Of a stretch of 64,000 nt of DNA, positions 1-11,700 are shown piece by piece; the first letter of the stretch is position 1, and the number at the start of each line of letters is the position of its first letter. Position numbers and translations under genes: made by a program. The notes beneath the pieces were generated by a model, which had not been told where the DNA came from, ran no database searches, and saw only the letters and a program-made list of their open reading frames with translations. The DNA lies in contig CM052360.1 in the NCBI GenBank assembly GCA_028551475.1, positions 27,288,682 through 27,352,681 on the forward strand, in the 5' to 3' direction. Origin of the DNA: Casuarina equisetifolia. Its lineage: Eukaryota; Streptophyta; Magnoliopsida; Fagales; Casuarinaceae.

Positions 1-130
1 TACTTTAACAACCCACCAAGCACAAGAAAAAATATGAAAAAAAAAATCAATATCTCAATCCGTACCTTGTAGCTCATGGCTGCAGTTGATAGTGAAATTC
101 TACAAGAACTAATAGTACACAAATGTGACC
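1..130. repeat. Left copy of a flanking direct repeat
   Basis: The first ~130 bases recur near 1649-1770. Both copies share the order 'CTTTAACAACCCACCAA', an A-rich run, 'CAATCCGTACCTTGTAGCTC' and 'GCAGTTGATA'. They have small indels and substitutions. The left copy reaches the window edge, so its true start is unknown. The two copies bracket the inverted repeat described next. They may be long target-side repeats, parts of a larger duplicated segment, or arms of a composite element. Confidence 0.6.
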
Positions 131-336
131 TTCAACCAATTAATGAAAAAATGGATTGGTATGATTTAATTTGGATATGGGGCATTTGCAAACGTAATTT
201 CATTGAATAGCTAGTTTGTCAAAATTGACTTTCTACAATAGAAATAATGGTATAATAGCTTCATTTAGTTAACTTATACTGCGACTTTTATCAGTCTCAT
301 ATTGAAAACATGAACCATCCCTTTTTTAAATGTTCA

Positions 337-1363
337 TGGACAATAATGGTTTGAAAGACTATCTTTGCTTTGAATAGAATTTGACATTATATTGGAGGAT
401 GGAATAAAAAACTACAACAGATTATTAGAACAACTAAAGGAAAAAATTTGGTTACAAAGCTTCTTAAAATATCTTTCTTAACTTATATTTATTATATATG
501 GGCAAAATAGAATAGAAGACGGATTTAAAATAGAATAGTCAACATTCTCATCCTATTAGTTAAAGTAAGAAAAACTATATAAAAGAGAGCTTATTTGTTT
601 CAAAATATAAAATCATCATAGGGAAATGTCATTTTGGGTGAGATTTGGAAGTTTTTAACCTTTATCTTTTTGTAGTTTTCATAATTTTATAATGTTGAGG
701 TATACCTTTATGTTTTTGTACACTATATTTTATTAATGTAAACTTACACTTCAACCAAAAAAAGTAATAGTACACAAATGTAATATCTACTTAATTAGGA
801 AAGATAAGATCTTTTAATAGTACTTATATATATATAGGAAAAATATTCTCTCAATTCTTGAGGTAATTTTTAACTTGTATTATAAGTCTATTTCTAATAT
901 GTTATTAAAACTTAGTTGATCCATTATAAATTTTTTCTTTTGTCCAAATATAAGTTTGCATTAATAAAAGGTAGTGTACAAAAGCATAAAAGTATATTCT
1001 AACATTATAAAAATACAAAAACTATGAAAAGATAGAGATTGGAAGCCTCAAAATTATATTTATCTGTAAGAATTTTTTATTTTGAAACAAAGAAACTCTC
1101 TCTTGTATAGTTTTTCTTACTTTAGCCAACATGATGGGAATGTCCATTATTCTATTTTTAAATTGTCTTGTGTTCCATTCTTCCCTTATACAATAAATAT
1201 AAGCTAAAAAAAATATACTTTAAGAAGCTTTGAAACTAAATTCTTTTATTTAATTGCTTTAATCATCCATTGTAGTTCATCATTTCATTCTCCAATATGA
1301 CACCGAATTCCATTCTAAGCAAAGACAACTTTCCAAATTATCATTGTCCATGGACATTCACAT
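337..1363. repeat. Large imperfect inverted repeat (foldback-like), arms ~430 bp
   Basis: The segment 337-765 reads again as its reverse complement at about 938-1363, with a ~170-bp spacer. Matching blocks include 'GTTCATGGACAATAATGG' against the complement of 'TCATTGTCCATGGAC', 'AAAGTAAGAAAAACTATA' against 'TATAGTTTTTCTTACTTT', and 'TTTTGTACACTA' against 'TAGTGTACAAAA'. By eye the arms are roughly 80% identical. A weaker match may extend the left arm to ~270. Nothing in it codes for a transposase. It could be a foldback or MITE-like DNA transposon, or a hairpin locus giving small RNAs; the sequence does not decide between these. Confidence 0.65.
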
Positions 1364-1648
1364 TATAAGTTAATTGAAAAAATTCAACGTACCATTCTTT
1401 CTTCTGTAGAGTGATCCATTATAATATTCTTTCAACTTTAAGTCTTTAAAAAATATACCTAATGGGTGAGGAGCATTTATTCTATCATGTTTAATTTTAA
1501 GCCTAAAATATGCTTGGTATATGAAGAAGTGTTGGAAATAAAAATTTCACATTAAGAAAATAAAATTCTTAAGTAGCATTTAAATATTAAAAATATCTTT
1601 TCCACTTATAAACTAAATTTTTGGTTGTATTATAAGTTTATTTTTAAT

Positions 1649-1775
1649 AACTTTAACAACCCACCAAACACAAGAAAAATATGAAAAGTGTCAAGATTTC
1701 AATCCGTACCTTGTAGCTCATGGCCGCAGTTGATAAGGAAATTCTATAGGCTCCAATAGTAAACAAATATATAAT
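1649..1775. repeat. Right copy of the flanking direct repeat
   Basis: Second copy of the sequence at 1-130, in the same orientation, with 'CTTTAACAACCCACCAA' and 'CAATCCGTACCTTGTAGCTC'. It follows the right arm of the inverted repeat by about 290 bp of AT-rich sequence. Confidence 0.6.
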
Positions 1776-4700
1776 ATATGTCTGATTAGGAATGTGTTGG
1801 CACATGTATTGTATTTTAAATACGTTTTTATCATCAATTGTGTTGTGTAGTTACTACTAGATTCAGTTAATCCAACCCCATAGTTGACTGTCTTTATTGC
1901 GTTGAGCTGGCAGCATCGATTGAAGAAATGATCGAGGAGCTCCTGGAAGTATCGACGAAAACAATCAGAAAGAAGCTACAAATCAATGGAGCAGCTAAGT
2001 CCTGAAGAAGTTAGTGAAAAAGATCTTAATATATTAATTGGGATCATAGACCGATGTTAAAAGGGAATCATTGTGGCCCCGCTTTTAAACTCTAAACTGT
2101 CACGAGCACTAAGTTACAAGGCGGAGAAGGAACAAGGATAGTTGGGGCGGCTCCCTTCTTAAAGAAAACAAAAGAAATCAGGGGGTTAGATAAGAAATAA
2201 AAATAACTACTTCAAAAGTCACGGATTAATCTGTCCCAAGATCAAGTTCTTTCACTTTCATCACTTTGAAAATGACAACAAGATTACAGATAAAGATGTG
2301 TTTAAAGATTTACTTCTTCCCTTAAGATCAATACACAAATATGAGAACTAATATATATATATATAAGGAACACAACATGTTAATATATTGATAATATGAT
2401 ATAAACACTGGATTTTAATATGTTTGCTTGCTTTAAGAGTATGGAAACACTTTTAATTGGTTCTAGTTCGCATGAAAAGTGGTGTTTTGTTTGAAACTAA
2501 AATTTTAATATCACATCAAAAAATCTACTTATAGGTAAGGAACAAGTAAGTGTATTAATAACTTAGAATACACGTAAGATTTTAGTAAGATTTTCTTTCT
2601 ACTGTTAACAATAACAAATTGTTTTTAGTCCTTCGTGTTGCTTGTTGGGATTTATCACCTCCCAGGTCGTTATCAGTCGAAATAGACACCATACCATAGA
2701 TACGGAGACAAATCTCAATCTTGACTACTAGAGGAGCATAGTTACTGTATCTTCGTGAACTGCTTTTGTTTTTCTTTCAGCTGCTAAGATTTAATAAATA
2801 GAATAATCAGAGATTACAAAAAACACAAGGGAGGAAACGCAAACAGGCCCCCGAAAGCCCCTCAACCGGAGGAAGTGAAGAATCATGCAAAGTTTGTTCA
2901 CCTTCAGGTTAGGTGATCTGCTATCAGAAGGCATGAAGGTGTAACGTAAAAGTTAGCTTGAAAATTGGATGATCTTTTTAAATTAAAATTTTACCTCAAT
3001 AATCTTTGGTATGAGATTCATTATCTTAAACATTCTCTATACACCAATAGGCCATCTTTCTTTTATTTAACCTAGGGTTGCTCCTTTTCGATTTGGAACT
3101 CATAGTCTCCACCATTAACGTTTGTTATGAGATAAAAGGGTGGTTGGGGTGGAGAAGTGACAATGGCATCAATGGTGCAACTAGAAGAGTTGTGTTCGTA
3201 AACAGTTTTCAGGTTTCTCGTAACTATTACATGTTTTTAGGTGAACCCATAAATGGTTTCAGTCAAACGGTGGAGATAGGTAGGTATCAGTGAACTCCGT
3301 ATGATTTCGTTGGAAGGAATTGCAGTTCCCTTGCTTTTCTGCAGGGGAAACTGCATTTTGCATGAGACGAGAAGAGCAACCTAGTCATCTGCTAAAATAT
3401 CTTGAAGGCAGGGAAAAAGTCGGATAGCAGTGTCATAATGAGCAGAATATAGAGGAAGAAGAGCTGCGTCTTGCTTCTAGGCCTGCGCTAGCCGGCGATA
3501 TGTACATGGGGGCCACGCTAGCAGGCGACGGACCCATTGGGATTAGTTGACGGTGCATTATTAATGCTCCACGCACAGATCGTCAAGGATCCCGTGGCTT
3601 GGACCATTTTGGCGGTTGTCAAACTCTTTCCCTCTTGCCTGGACATGTGATAACGAGAGGGACGGGGAGAGAGAAAGTGAGACACGTACAAACAACTTGA
3701 TGTCAATGATAGAAATCCAGTGCAATATCGTAAGATTGATTGCATGATACCCGAAAGAGAGACTGTGAACTCTTCTTGCATGGTCGAATGGACCCAGAAA
3801 AAGGTAGGGTCTGGCCAATCACCGACCATGCCGGAGTGGGACTGTTTCATGTGTGTGGCTCTGTTTTCACCGTCCAACCAATCCTCTTCTCTAATGATCA
3901 TTCCATTCGTTTTGATTTGTTTCCGCTCTATCATCCCTTTAAAATCATTTCCAGCCAAACCAAGCCACCCCCGCCTTTTTAATCCCTTCCTCCGAAAGAG
4001 TACAAAGCCATTCTTTTCTTCAAGAGAGTGTGATGGACCAACCCGAGATCCATGTCAATCATGTTTTCTAAAGTTGCATGCCAAGTATATATGACTATGA
4101 TGCTGCCATGATGCACCTTTTCAAGGATGACGCTTCTTCGCGTTTTGTCAGCGTCACCATTCAATGATTTGTCTTCTTCTTTTTTCTTTTTTTTCAACCT
4201 CACATTTGGACCTCTAGATTCAGAATAGGGGAATTATGTGTTGTAATCAGTCGTCTACATTGCTTGAACAGAATGAAAATGAATAGAGTAAGTGTAAGGC
4301 CTTTCTAGTTAGTGAGCATAGTTAAGGGCCTAATGCCTTCATCCAATCATTTGAAGTTATGACTTTGTGCAGGCCTAGATATCAAACATTTTGCGCATCA
4401 TTTAGGCAACTTTGAATTTGAGATTTAGAACCCAAAATCGAGAAAGGAGAACAAAAACTCTCCCCACTTCTTAGTTAAGATTCAACACTTTATAACTTTT
4501 GTTAACTATCTTTCATGCATGCCAAGGGTTGTCATGGAAGCTTCTCATTTCAAATATGTTGGCGTGTAATTTCCTCCCCTCTTAGAGGCTCAAATTCTAA
4601 GGTTTTGGTGGGTAAAGCTCGATCTTTTATAGGGCAGTTGCAGTTAGTGAAGTGCATAACTTCTGCCTTCCAAGTGTACACCATCCTCTTTATTTGAAGT

Positions 4701-5400
4701 TTAGCAAAAACTGATAGCGTTCTTTGGAGCGGTAATCAATCAAGCACAAGGAAAGGAAAAGTGGTTTAACATCAAGTATTCTTTCAGCGATAGGAGGAGG
4801 AGGTCTGAGAGCAAAAGGCCTTGAACTCTAGAATAAGGTAGCGGATGGTGAAGCATGCATGGCCTAATGTCCCGATGAGAGCCTCTGCTGTGTGCACTGG
4901 GACTGGGACTGGGACTGGGACGATGTGGCCAAAGCTTGGGAAATAGTCTCAAGATGGAATAAAATTTAGGTAGACAACTGGTGAAGTCAATCGCCGCCTC
5001 TAGCCAGGCAACTTGGCAGAAAAAAAATGGAGCCTGACCTAGGGATAAGGAGGAAGATTAGAGTCGTGGTCGTTATTGTAAGGACAAAGTGGAATCGGCC
5101 TTTTTGTCAATCGATGTGGTAGGTATTATTGCTGAGGATTGGAAGCCTGTCAGTGAAGGTCGGCTGCTGTGGATGAGACATCCTTCTGGAAAGCTCTTTT
5201 TTTTTTTTTCTTTTTTTTTCTTTTTTTTTTTTTCTTCTTTTCCGCTGGAGAATGCTATAGGAAGAGCCCTGCTCTGTCTGCGTTCTATGAGATGTAACTG
5301 GAGAAGGATCGGACCCTAGGGAAGGGCTACGTAATTATGGCGTTGTTCTCGATGTTCAATATACAGATCGATGATGAGAATGCAAGTTTTATATGGAAAA
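1776..5400. other. Intergenic, no supported gene
   Basis: Reading frames here are short (up to ~145 codons), overlap on both strands around 3518-4203, and match no protein family I know. I treat them as chance frames. Simple repeats are a (GGGACT)n run at about 4897-4922 and a T-rich tract with scattered C at 5191-5236. The stretch 3400-4200 is less AT-rich than its surroundings, but no exon pair with a coherent protein could be found. Confidence 0.5.
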
Positions 5401-8160
5401 TAAATGGTTATTAAATAACATTTAAATGTAAAAAAATATTTTTTGTTATACCTCAATCAAATTTGAGTTTCATGTATATTTATTGTAAGAAAGAGTGTTG
5501 AAAACAAAAGTTTTGTATACTATTAGAGTAATACATAACTATTAAAATATCAATCTTATTAGATAAAAATAATAAATTAATACATGAGAAAGTATTTTTA
5601 TTTAAGAATATTAATTTTTTTTCAAATAAATATTTTGTTATCTCATAATTAAATAATTTTAAATTTAATTTTCTTTTAGATAAATTGTAATATTGAAATA
5701 TGTTCTTAAGTCTTTATGTTCTTTTATTCTTAGATAATAAGCTAACATATACATTTATAAATAAAGAATTTGACGAATTCTTGTAGAAATTAGGCTTATA
5801 CAAAAAAAATTCTAGTATCTTACGATATATGAAAAATATACCATAAAAAGAAAACCATCAATCTTCAACAATAAATAAATAAACTATCAGAGAACGGGGG
5901 AGGTGCGCAACTGGGTAGGGCGTAGGGCTTGAATGCAGAGACTGATGGTCATTGGGAGGATCGGTGAAGCTGGTAATGCCATAAATGGCAGTTAGAATGT
6001 AAAGCACGTTAGCCCAACACCCACTTCATAACATGGTTTCGAGAAATCTCAATCCAACGGCCTTATCCAACCCCACCAAGAAAGAGCGGACCATTCTTCG
6101 TCAGACGACCTTTCTCGGATCCAAACACAGAAAAGACTCGTCAGACATAAAATTCCAGTACGACTCCGAGTTGGTTGTCATATGAAGCAGACCAAGTTCG
6201 AGCTTTTACATTCTGCCGACGCTTTTATTCCCCCGTTGCAGATAACCATTCACATTCACCCATAGTGTAACATTTTCTACTGGAGCACTCTTGCATTTTT
6301 GATGCAAAACTATGAGTACGTGTATTTAGTAAAATATAGGGACGCTCCTTCACTTCTTCATAGATATTGGGTATTAGTCTTGATAGTACAAAGATATGAA
6401 TTTATGTATTTACGTATTAGTTTTCGCTTTATGATCTAACCTATCTCACTCCTCCTACATGGAAGGACATTATTGTGCAGGACAAATGGTAAAGAGTGAA
6501 GGGGACCGAAGAGGAGCATCATAAGGGCACATACATGGGAGGGTCCACCAGCACCGTTGGATTTGCATTCCATTTATGAAGGAGTCAAACATTGACCACT
6601 GACCATGACCCTGACTCCCTGACCATTCATTGACTCTCTGACTCCCAAATTTAATGTTTCTCCGAGTTACAAGACTTGGGGACTTTTCCCTCCCTCCCTC
6701 CCTCTTACTTGCTGTTGTTCAAGAAGAAGTGCTTCCTGTCCCTCTCTTATTTTGTCTGTACCTTTTCTTCCCTACTTACTGTGCAGCCATGTCCCTCGTG
6801 ATCCCCTTTTTGACAACCTCTGCAACAATCTGACACTCCTAAATGCATTATTTCCTACAATTTTTTCCCGTACTCACTGAGTAGGCATGTTTCTCGTGAT
6901 CCTGTTTTGACAACCTCTGCGACAACCTGACTGACACTCCTAAACGCGTTATTTCCAGCAATTTGGTTTTTACCAATTATGCTCTGCTTTTCTACTCTTT
7001 TTGCATGTCTCATTTATACTACGTCTGTAATTCCCAGGGGGGGAATCTTGCCGCTCACCTTCCGAACGAGGTGCTACACACTCTTCGCAGGGAGTACAAT
7101 TATGACTCAGGACCGAATCTTGTTTACATTTAAACGTCACGAGGTTGGGGGAGTAACACTAAGCTTGCGTTGGCTTGCATTTCGTCAAAAGCCTTCATAT
7201 ATTTTTATCACGTAAAACTCACATTTGTGCGTAGATAAGAGATCTTATATTCATATAGAAATGTTCAGTTTCGTTACAAAATTTTAAAGTATTAAATAAA
7301 AAAAAATTTATTATAAGACTAAAAATTCATCTTTATTTTTTTTAAGTATGGAAGATACCAAATAAAAAATATAAGCATGGTGAAACCCTTATTTGTTTTC
7401 AGTGATCTCTGAAAGTTTACTCCAGTGCATCATGAGCTATGAAAAGAACAGCAACAGTAGGTGTGGTGATATGTAGTAGGTGAAGGAAGTTTTGCCAAAC
7501 ACCCTAGTCTGTCCGTCTGACAGGCAGACGATCCACCGTATGATACTCTTTCGAGCGGTGGCCTTCATTCATTGCTTAACGAGGATAAGGAATAGAAAAG
7601 CTATTTGTACTGAAAGAAAGATGCCGATGGGACTAACTATGCAAAGGGATACTGACAAAACATGTCAGTGTGTCAATGGAAGCCATCCAAATTAAATCTT
7701 TTCTCATCGTTTTCTGAGCCCAGAATGGAAGTCATTGCGAGAATCATATGTAGGTTCCCCTTGTCTGCAAGTGTAGCTCCCACACGGGCTAATTTATCGG
7801 GATCCTGAAGAGCTCAATCAAACTGATGGGCATGTGCTTCAGCAGCCCACCAAAGATGGTTCTCTTTCAGAACACCTGTACGTCCTCTCCCACTCTCCGG
7901 TACATGCACAGTAACAAGGCTATTATGTCAGGGGCATAGCAGAAAACCGTGATCCATACACAAATCTCCATACTACTAGAGAGTAAAGTAGGCGGAACCT
8001 ATCACAGCCAGCCCACGCGCTACAGCTATCTAGATTCGTCTTCCTCCTCCAGCCCAATACTGTAGGCTGTTTCGTTGTTAACAGCCCAGTAGCCTAGTCA
8101 TTAGCTACTGGTTATCCAGAATTTGTCTTACGTTTGATATCTCATAGTCCCTAAATCCTC
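5401..8160. other. Intergenic, no supported gene
   Basis: 5400-5880 is strongly AT-rich. 6540-6760 has many TTGAC/GTCAA (W-box-like) and GACTC words and CT-rich runs, as plant promoters often do, but no gene follows on either strand within reach. 7000-8100 has no recognisable exon. It could carry a noncoding transcript or decayed element; I see no proof. Confidence 0.4.
6777..6975. repeat. Imperfect tandem repeat, two ~98-bp units
   Basis: Two adjacent units share the order 'CATGT..CTCGTGATCC', 'TTTGACAACCTCTGC', 'CTGACACTCCTAAA' and 'GTTATTTCC/CATTATTTCC'. The word GACAACCTCTG recurs at 6811 and 6909. The second unit has a short extra CTGA. No coding frame is kept across both units. Confidence 0.65.
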
Positions 8161-8165
8161 TTTGC

Positions 8166-8167
<2 letters not shown>

Positions 8168-8208
<41 letters not shown>

Positions 8209-8226
8209 TAAACCCTAAACCCTAAA
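8168..8226. repeat. (AT)n microsatellite followed by three telomere-type repeats
   Basis: An uninterrupted (AT)n run at about 8168-8202 is followed by AAACCCT repeated three times (8203-8226). AAACCCT is the Arabidopsis-type plant telomere unit and also the telo-box promoter motif. It lies ~560 bp past the stop codon of the NYN gene, so it is more likely an interstitial repeat or a repair scar than that gene's promoter. Confidence 0.75.
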
Positions 8227-8783
8227 AACATAAACTCTCCAGTTTGTCTTGTTGAGACAAGGAAAACCAAGTCAATAGTGCAGGCTAACATGGGGAACCC
8301 AAAGAAAAAAATAATAAAAAATTAAACGAGGCAACTTCTGCTATTTCATTAATTTTTAGGATCAAGGAACAGGAAAAATTGAAAAAAGGAAAACAAATGA
8401 ATGGGAAAAGCTGGGTTAAATACGTGTTTTGTAAGATGATATAATGTAGAATTACGATGGAGGTCACAGGCTCCTGCAATGACAAGCACCAAAGAATTTC
8501 CTCCTTCAAAGAGTATGTCAACTGCTAATGACTCTGCTGCCGTAACTTCACACACTACTTTCTTTACATTTTGGGTTTGTCTGAAACCAATAAATCGGTT
8601 GTGACCGATATGGTCCATGAACCACCAATGCTATTTTGTACAATCCAAAAATAGATTTGAGCTTTTCTGTACCTGCAAAGAAAAGTTGCAGACCCTTGGA
8701 GTCATGGTGTAGAAGATGCAAGGAGACAGATGAAGGGGATACTTTGAACACAAGCACTATGACCAACTATTGAACCTGATCGG

Positions 8784-11700
8784 CTACTTCTGAGGATTTG
8801 ACTCATTTTCAGACAGCTTCGTCCTCAGATCTTTAAGGGCATCAACAACTTCTGAAGCAAGATTGTGCTTCAGCAATTTGCCCCGAAAAGAAGGAGATCT
8901 GAAAAGATGAACAAACTGGTTAACCACATTTGGCATCATTTTCCACAGTACCATTTTTGTGAATAATGAGAGGACAGCAAGAAAAGTGTCTTTTTTACGT
9001 TTACAAGTAAGTTACACATAGCACAATGAGTCTTGAACCATAAGCTCACTTTCCGAAAAGTGCCATTTAAGCTTTAGTCTATCTTTCAAAAGAAACGAAA
9101 AATAGAGCATGCAAAACCAGCAAATCATTAGCACGCTTCTGTGAGGATCAGGATTTTATACCCATCAAGCACCACTAGTTTTTAGTAAACATCCATGTAA
9201 ATTGTGGTTTAGATTACCCAGAAAGTCAAAACCACTACCAGAGTTAACTTTCATGGCATAAACCTCATCAAATTACATATGGCCCCTAAAGGTTTGCAGC
9301 TCAAACTTTGTCATCAAAGTCAACTTTAGAAACCTCATTAAGTTGCAATGATCTGTCCCCCTAAAAGGAAAAGTTTTGAACTGAAAGAACACTCATTTGT
9401 TGTTATTGGCTCTAATACATGAACTTTCGTAAGTTAATTTGGTGTTGAGAAGAAAAGCCATGATACTTCATCAAACAAATCCAGTTGAGTAACCAGGACT
9501 GAATCATAAGTCCTCTCATATTGTGGCATTTAGGATTTCGTGTTGGAAAGAGAAGCTTGCTAAATGTTTATACTGAGACAACTCATAGTAACTTCTGCTC
9601 CCCTCAGTCAATCAATGAGGAGAAATCTCTACGGGATAATTATGTGGTCATGGCATTGTCTCAGTAGGGAATTTAAAAAGCAAATTCAATATCATGAATG
9701 GTTTAAACATATACTCCCTATATTTTTCATTCACAAAAGATAATATGATTGTAATCATTCATCTCGGACAGAACACACCTTTGTTCTTGAAGCATCTTCT
9801 CAACCTCCCTCCGTGATGCTTTAATCTAAACCCAAACCACATACAAAAGTAAAACATATAACTTTAATCTTTCAATATAAGGCCTTGTCATCAAAGAGTA
9901 AGTTGGAAACTTCTTAGTACAGTTGAAGTGAGATATAATTGAGACATCTTTATTTTCTGTAATCATATGATACAAAGTTGCACAGCGGTGTGATTACAAA
10001 AGAGCATGGGACCAGTGTAACTGGTATAACCTTTTAGAAATTGTATGTGAAGGTCTACAAAAACCATTATTGTGCCTTGTTAAATCCTCCATAAAAAGAA
10101 GATTGGCAGACAAACCTAGCTTTTCAAAGAAGTTAGACTATAATGAGAAAAATCTGCACATAGTATAGCTGATAGACGTATATATTTGTTTGCCAAACTT
10201 TCCCATCTCAGGTGTTGATGGCTTACCTCAGTAACCAACGCTTTACTACTCCAAACAAAGGCACCCTGTACCATTAACAGTATGAACCCATAAGGCCATT
10301 AACCAAAAAAAAAAAAAAACCGTTGTAAAGTGCATTAATAGTATAGTGAGAATATTATTCTAGGACACCAAAAATCCCATGCGGAAAAGGGAACTGGCAT
10401 TAAATGAAATGACATGCTGGACCATTACTTAACATAGTCACTGGCTTTTAGTTTCAGTGAAATGCTTAGGATGGACAAGGTATAAAATGTTACAAAACTA
10501 AACAAGAATTATGAGGTTAAGCGAACTGGATAACAGATTTCAAATTGGGATTTGAAGTAGTCTTGGTAAACATTAGGCCAAAGAAAATCAGATGAGTAAG
10601 AAAGCAGGGAAAGACAATCCGGTGATACAAAAGGGCAAATGCAGTGATCCAAGGTGAGTTGCCAAAATAAGATTTTGAGGTGTGAAAGAAAAACCCAAGC
10701 AAAACACCATACAGAGATGGAACATTTAATACCACAAAGATGCATCAATAAGATTGAAGAAACAAACTAACTGTATAAGAATTTCTCCAAATATTAACAA
10801 AGAAAGACTCATTATGTTGAGAAAAATCTTTTATGATGGAAATGCATACTGCTCCAAATGCTGCTTGCTGCTGACAACAGTCAGAAGTGACGACCCACAC
10901 TTTGGGGCATCCATCCTCCTTCAAGGCTACAACCTGTCACTTAAACAAGAAGACATGCCCCACCAATAAAACGAAGTGAACCAATTCACCCCATGAAAAC
11001 TACTCAAGAAATACAAACACAGCATCAGGGAAGAGAGCAAGGAATCAAATGTTTCTAGGCCAAGATGAACAAATATCAAGTGAGATTGGAAGTTTTCTAA
11101 ACTGCTCTACTTTGTGCATGATGTGGTTCTGTGATGACAAGGGTAACTGTGCCAAATGCACAAATGAAGTTCTATATTAGAATTGAGACTTATTTTCTTC
11201 ACAACTAGTAGATGATCTATTAGAAAGTAAAATATAAGGCATATAGGATGATTATGTTAAAATTCTCTCAAGAAATTATAATAAAGATTCAAGGGAGCAT
11301 TTAAATCCAAGCATAAACAGCCCAAGACAAACGAATTACAACTGATAGTCAGAACCAAAAACTTCTTAAACTGCTACATTACATGCATGACATAGCTCCG
11401 TCAAATGTCTCTTTGGTATAAAAGAGTTTTAAGGCCTCTGCCAATAAAACTTGTGTCATTCTCAGCCCTTCACTCTTTTAGGGCTAGCCCAACTGGCAGG
11501 TTACAGTCAAATCTACAGCCTAAGATTTTTCAGGTTCCTGCTAAATTAAGAGGGACAGAGACGTGTAAATTGAAGCAGGACAACATGAACATGAAGGAAA
11601 CTAATGCCGTGGTATAGTAACTGGATCGTATCATTAAAGTTGAGCAATAAGTTATAACCATAACATGGATGAGGCGACACAAGACAAGTGACAAACGATA

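Noticed and set aside
3518-4203. Overlapping open frames of 74-146 codons on both strands
   Set aside because: Frames overlap each other on opposite strands, have low-complexity runs (SLSPSLSLS, KKKKK), no known domain and no splice partner.
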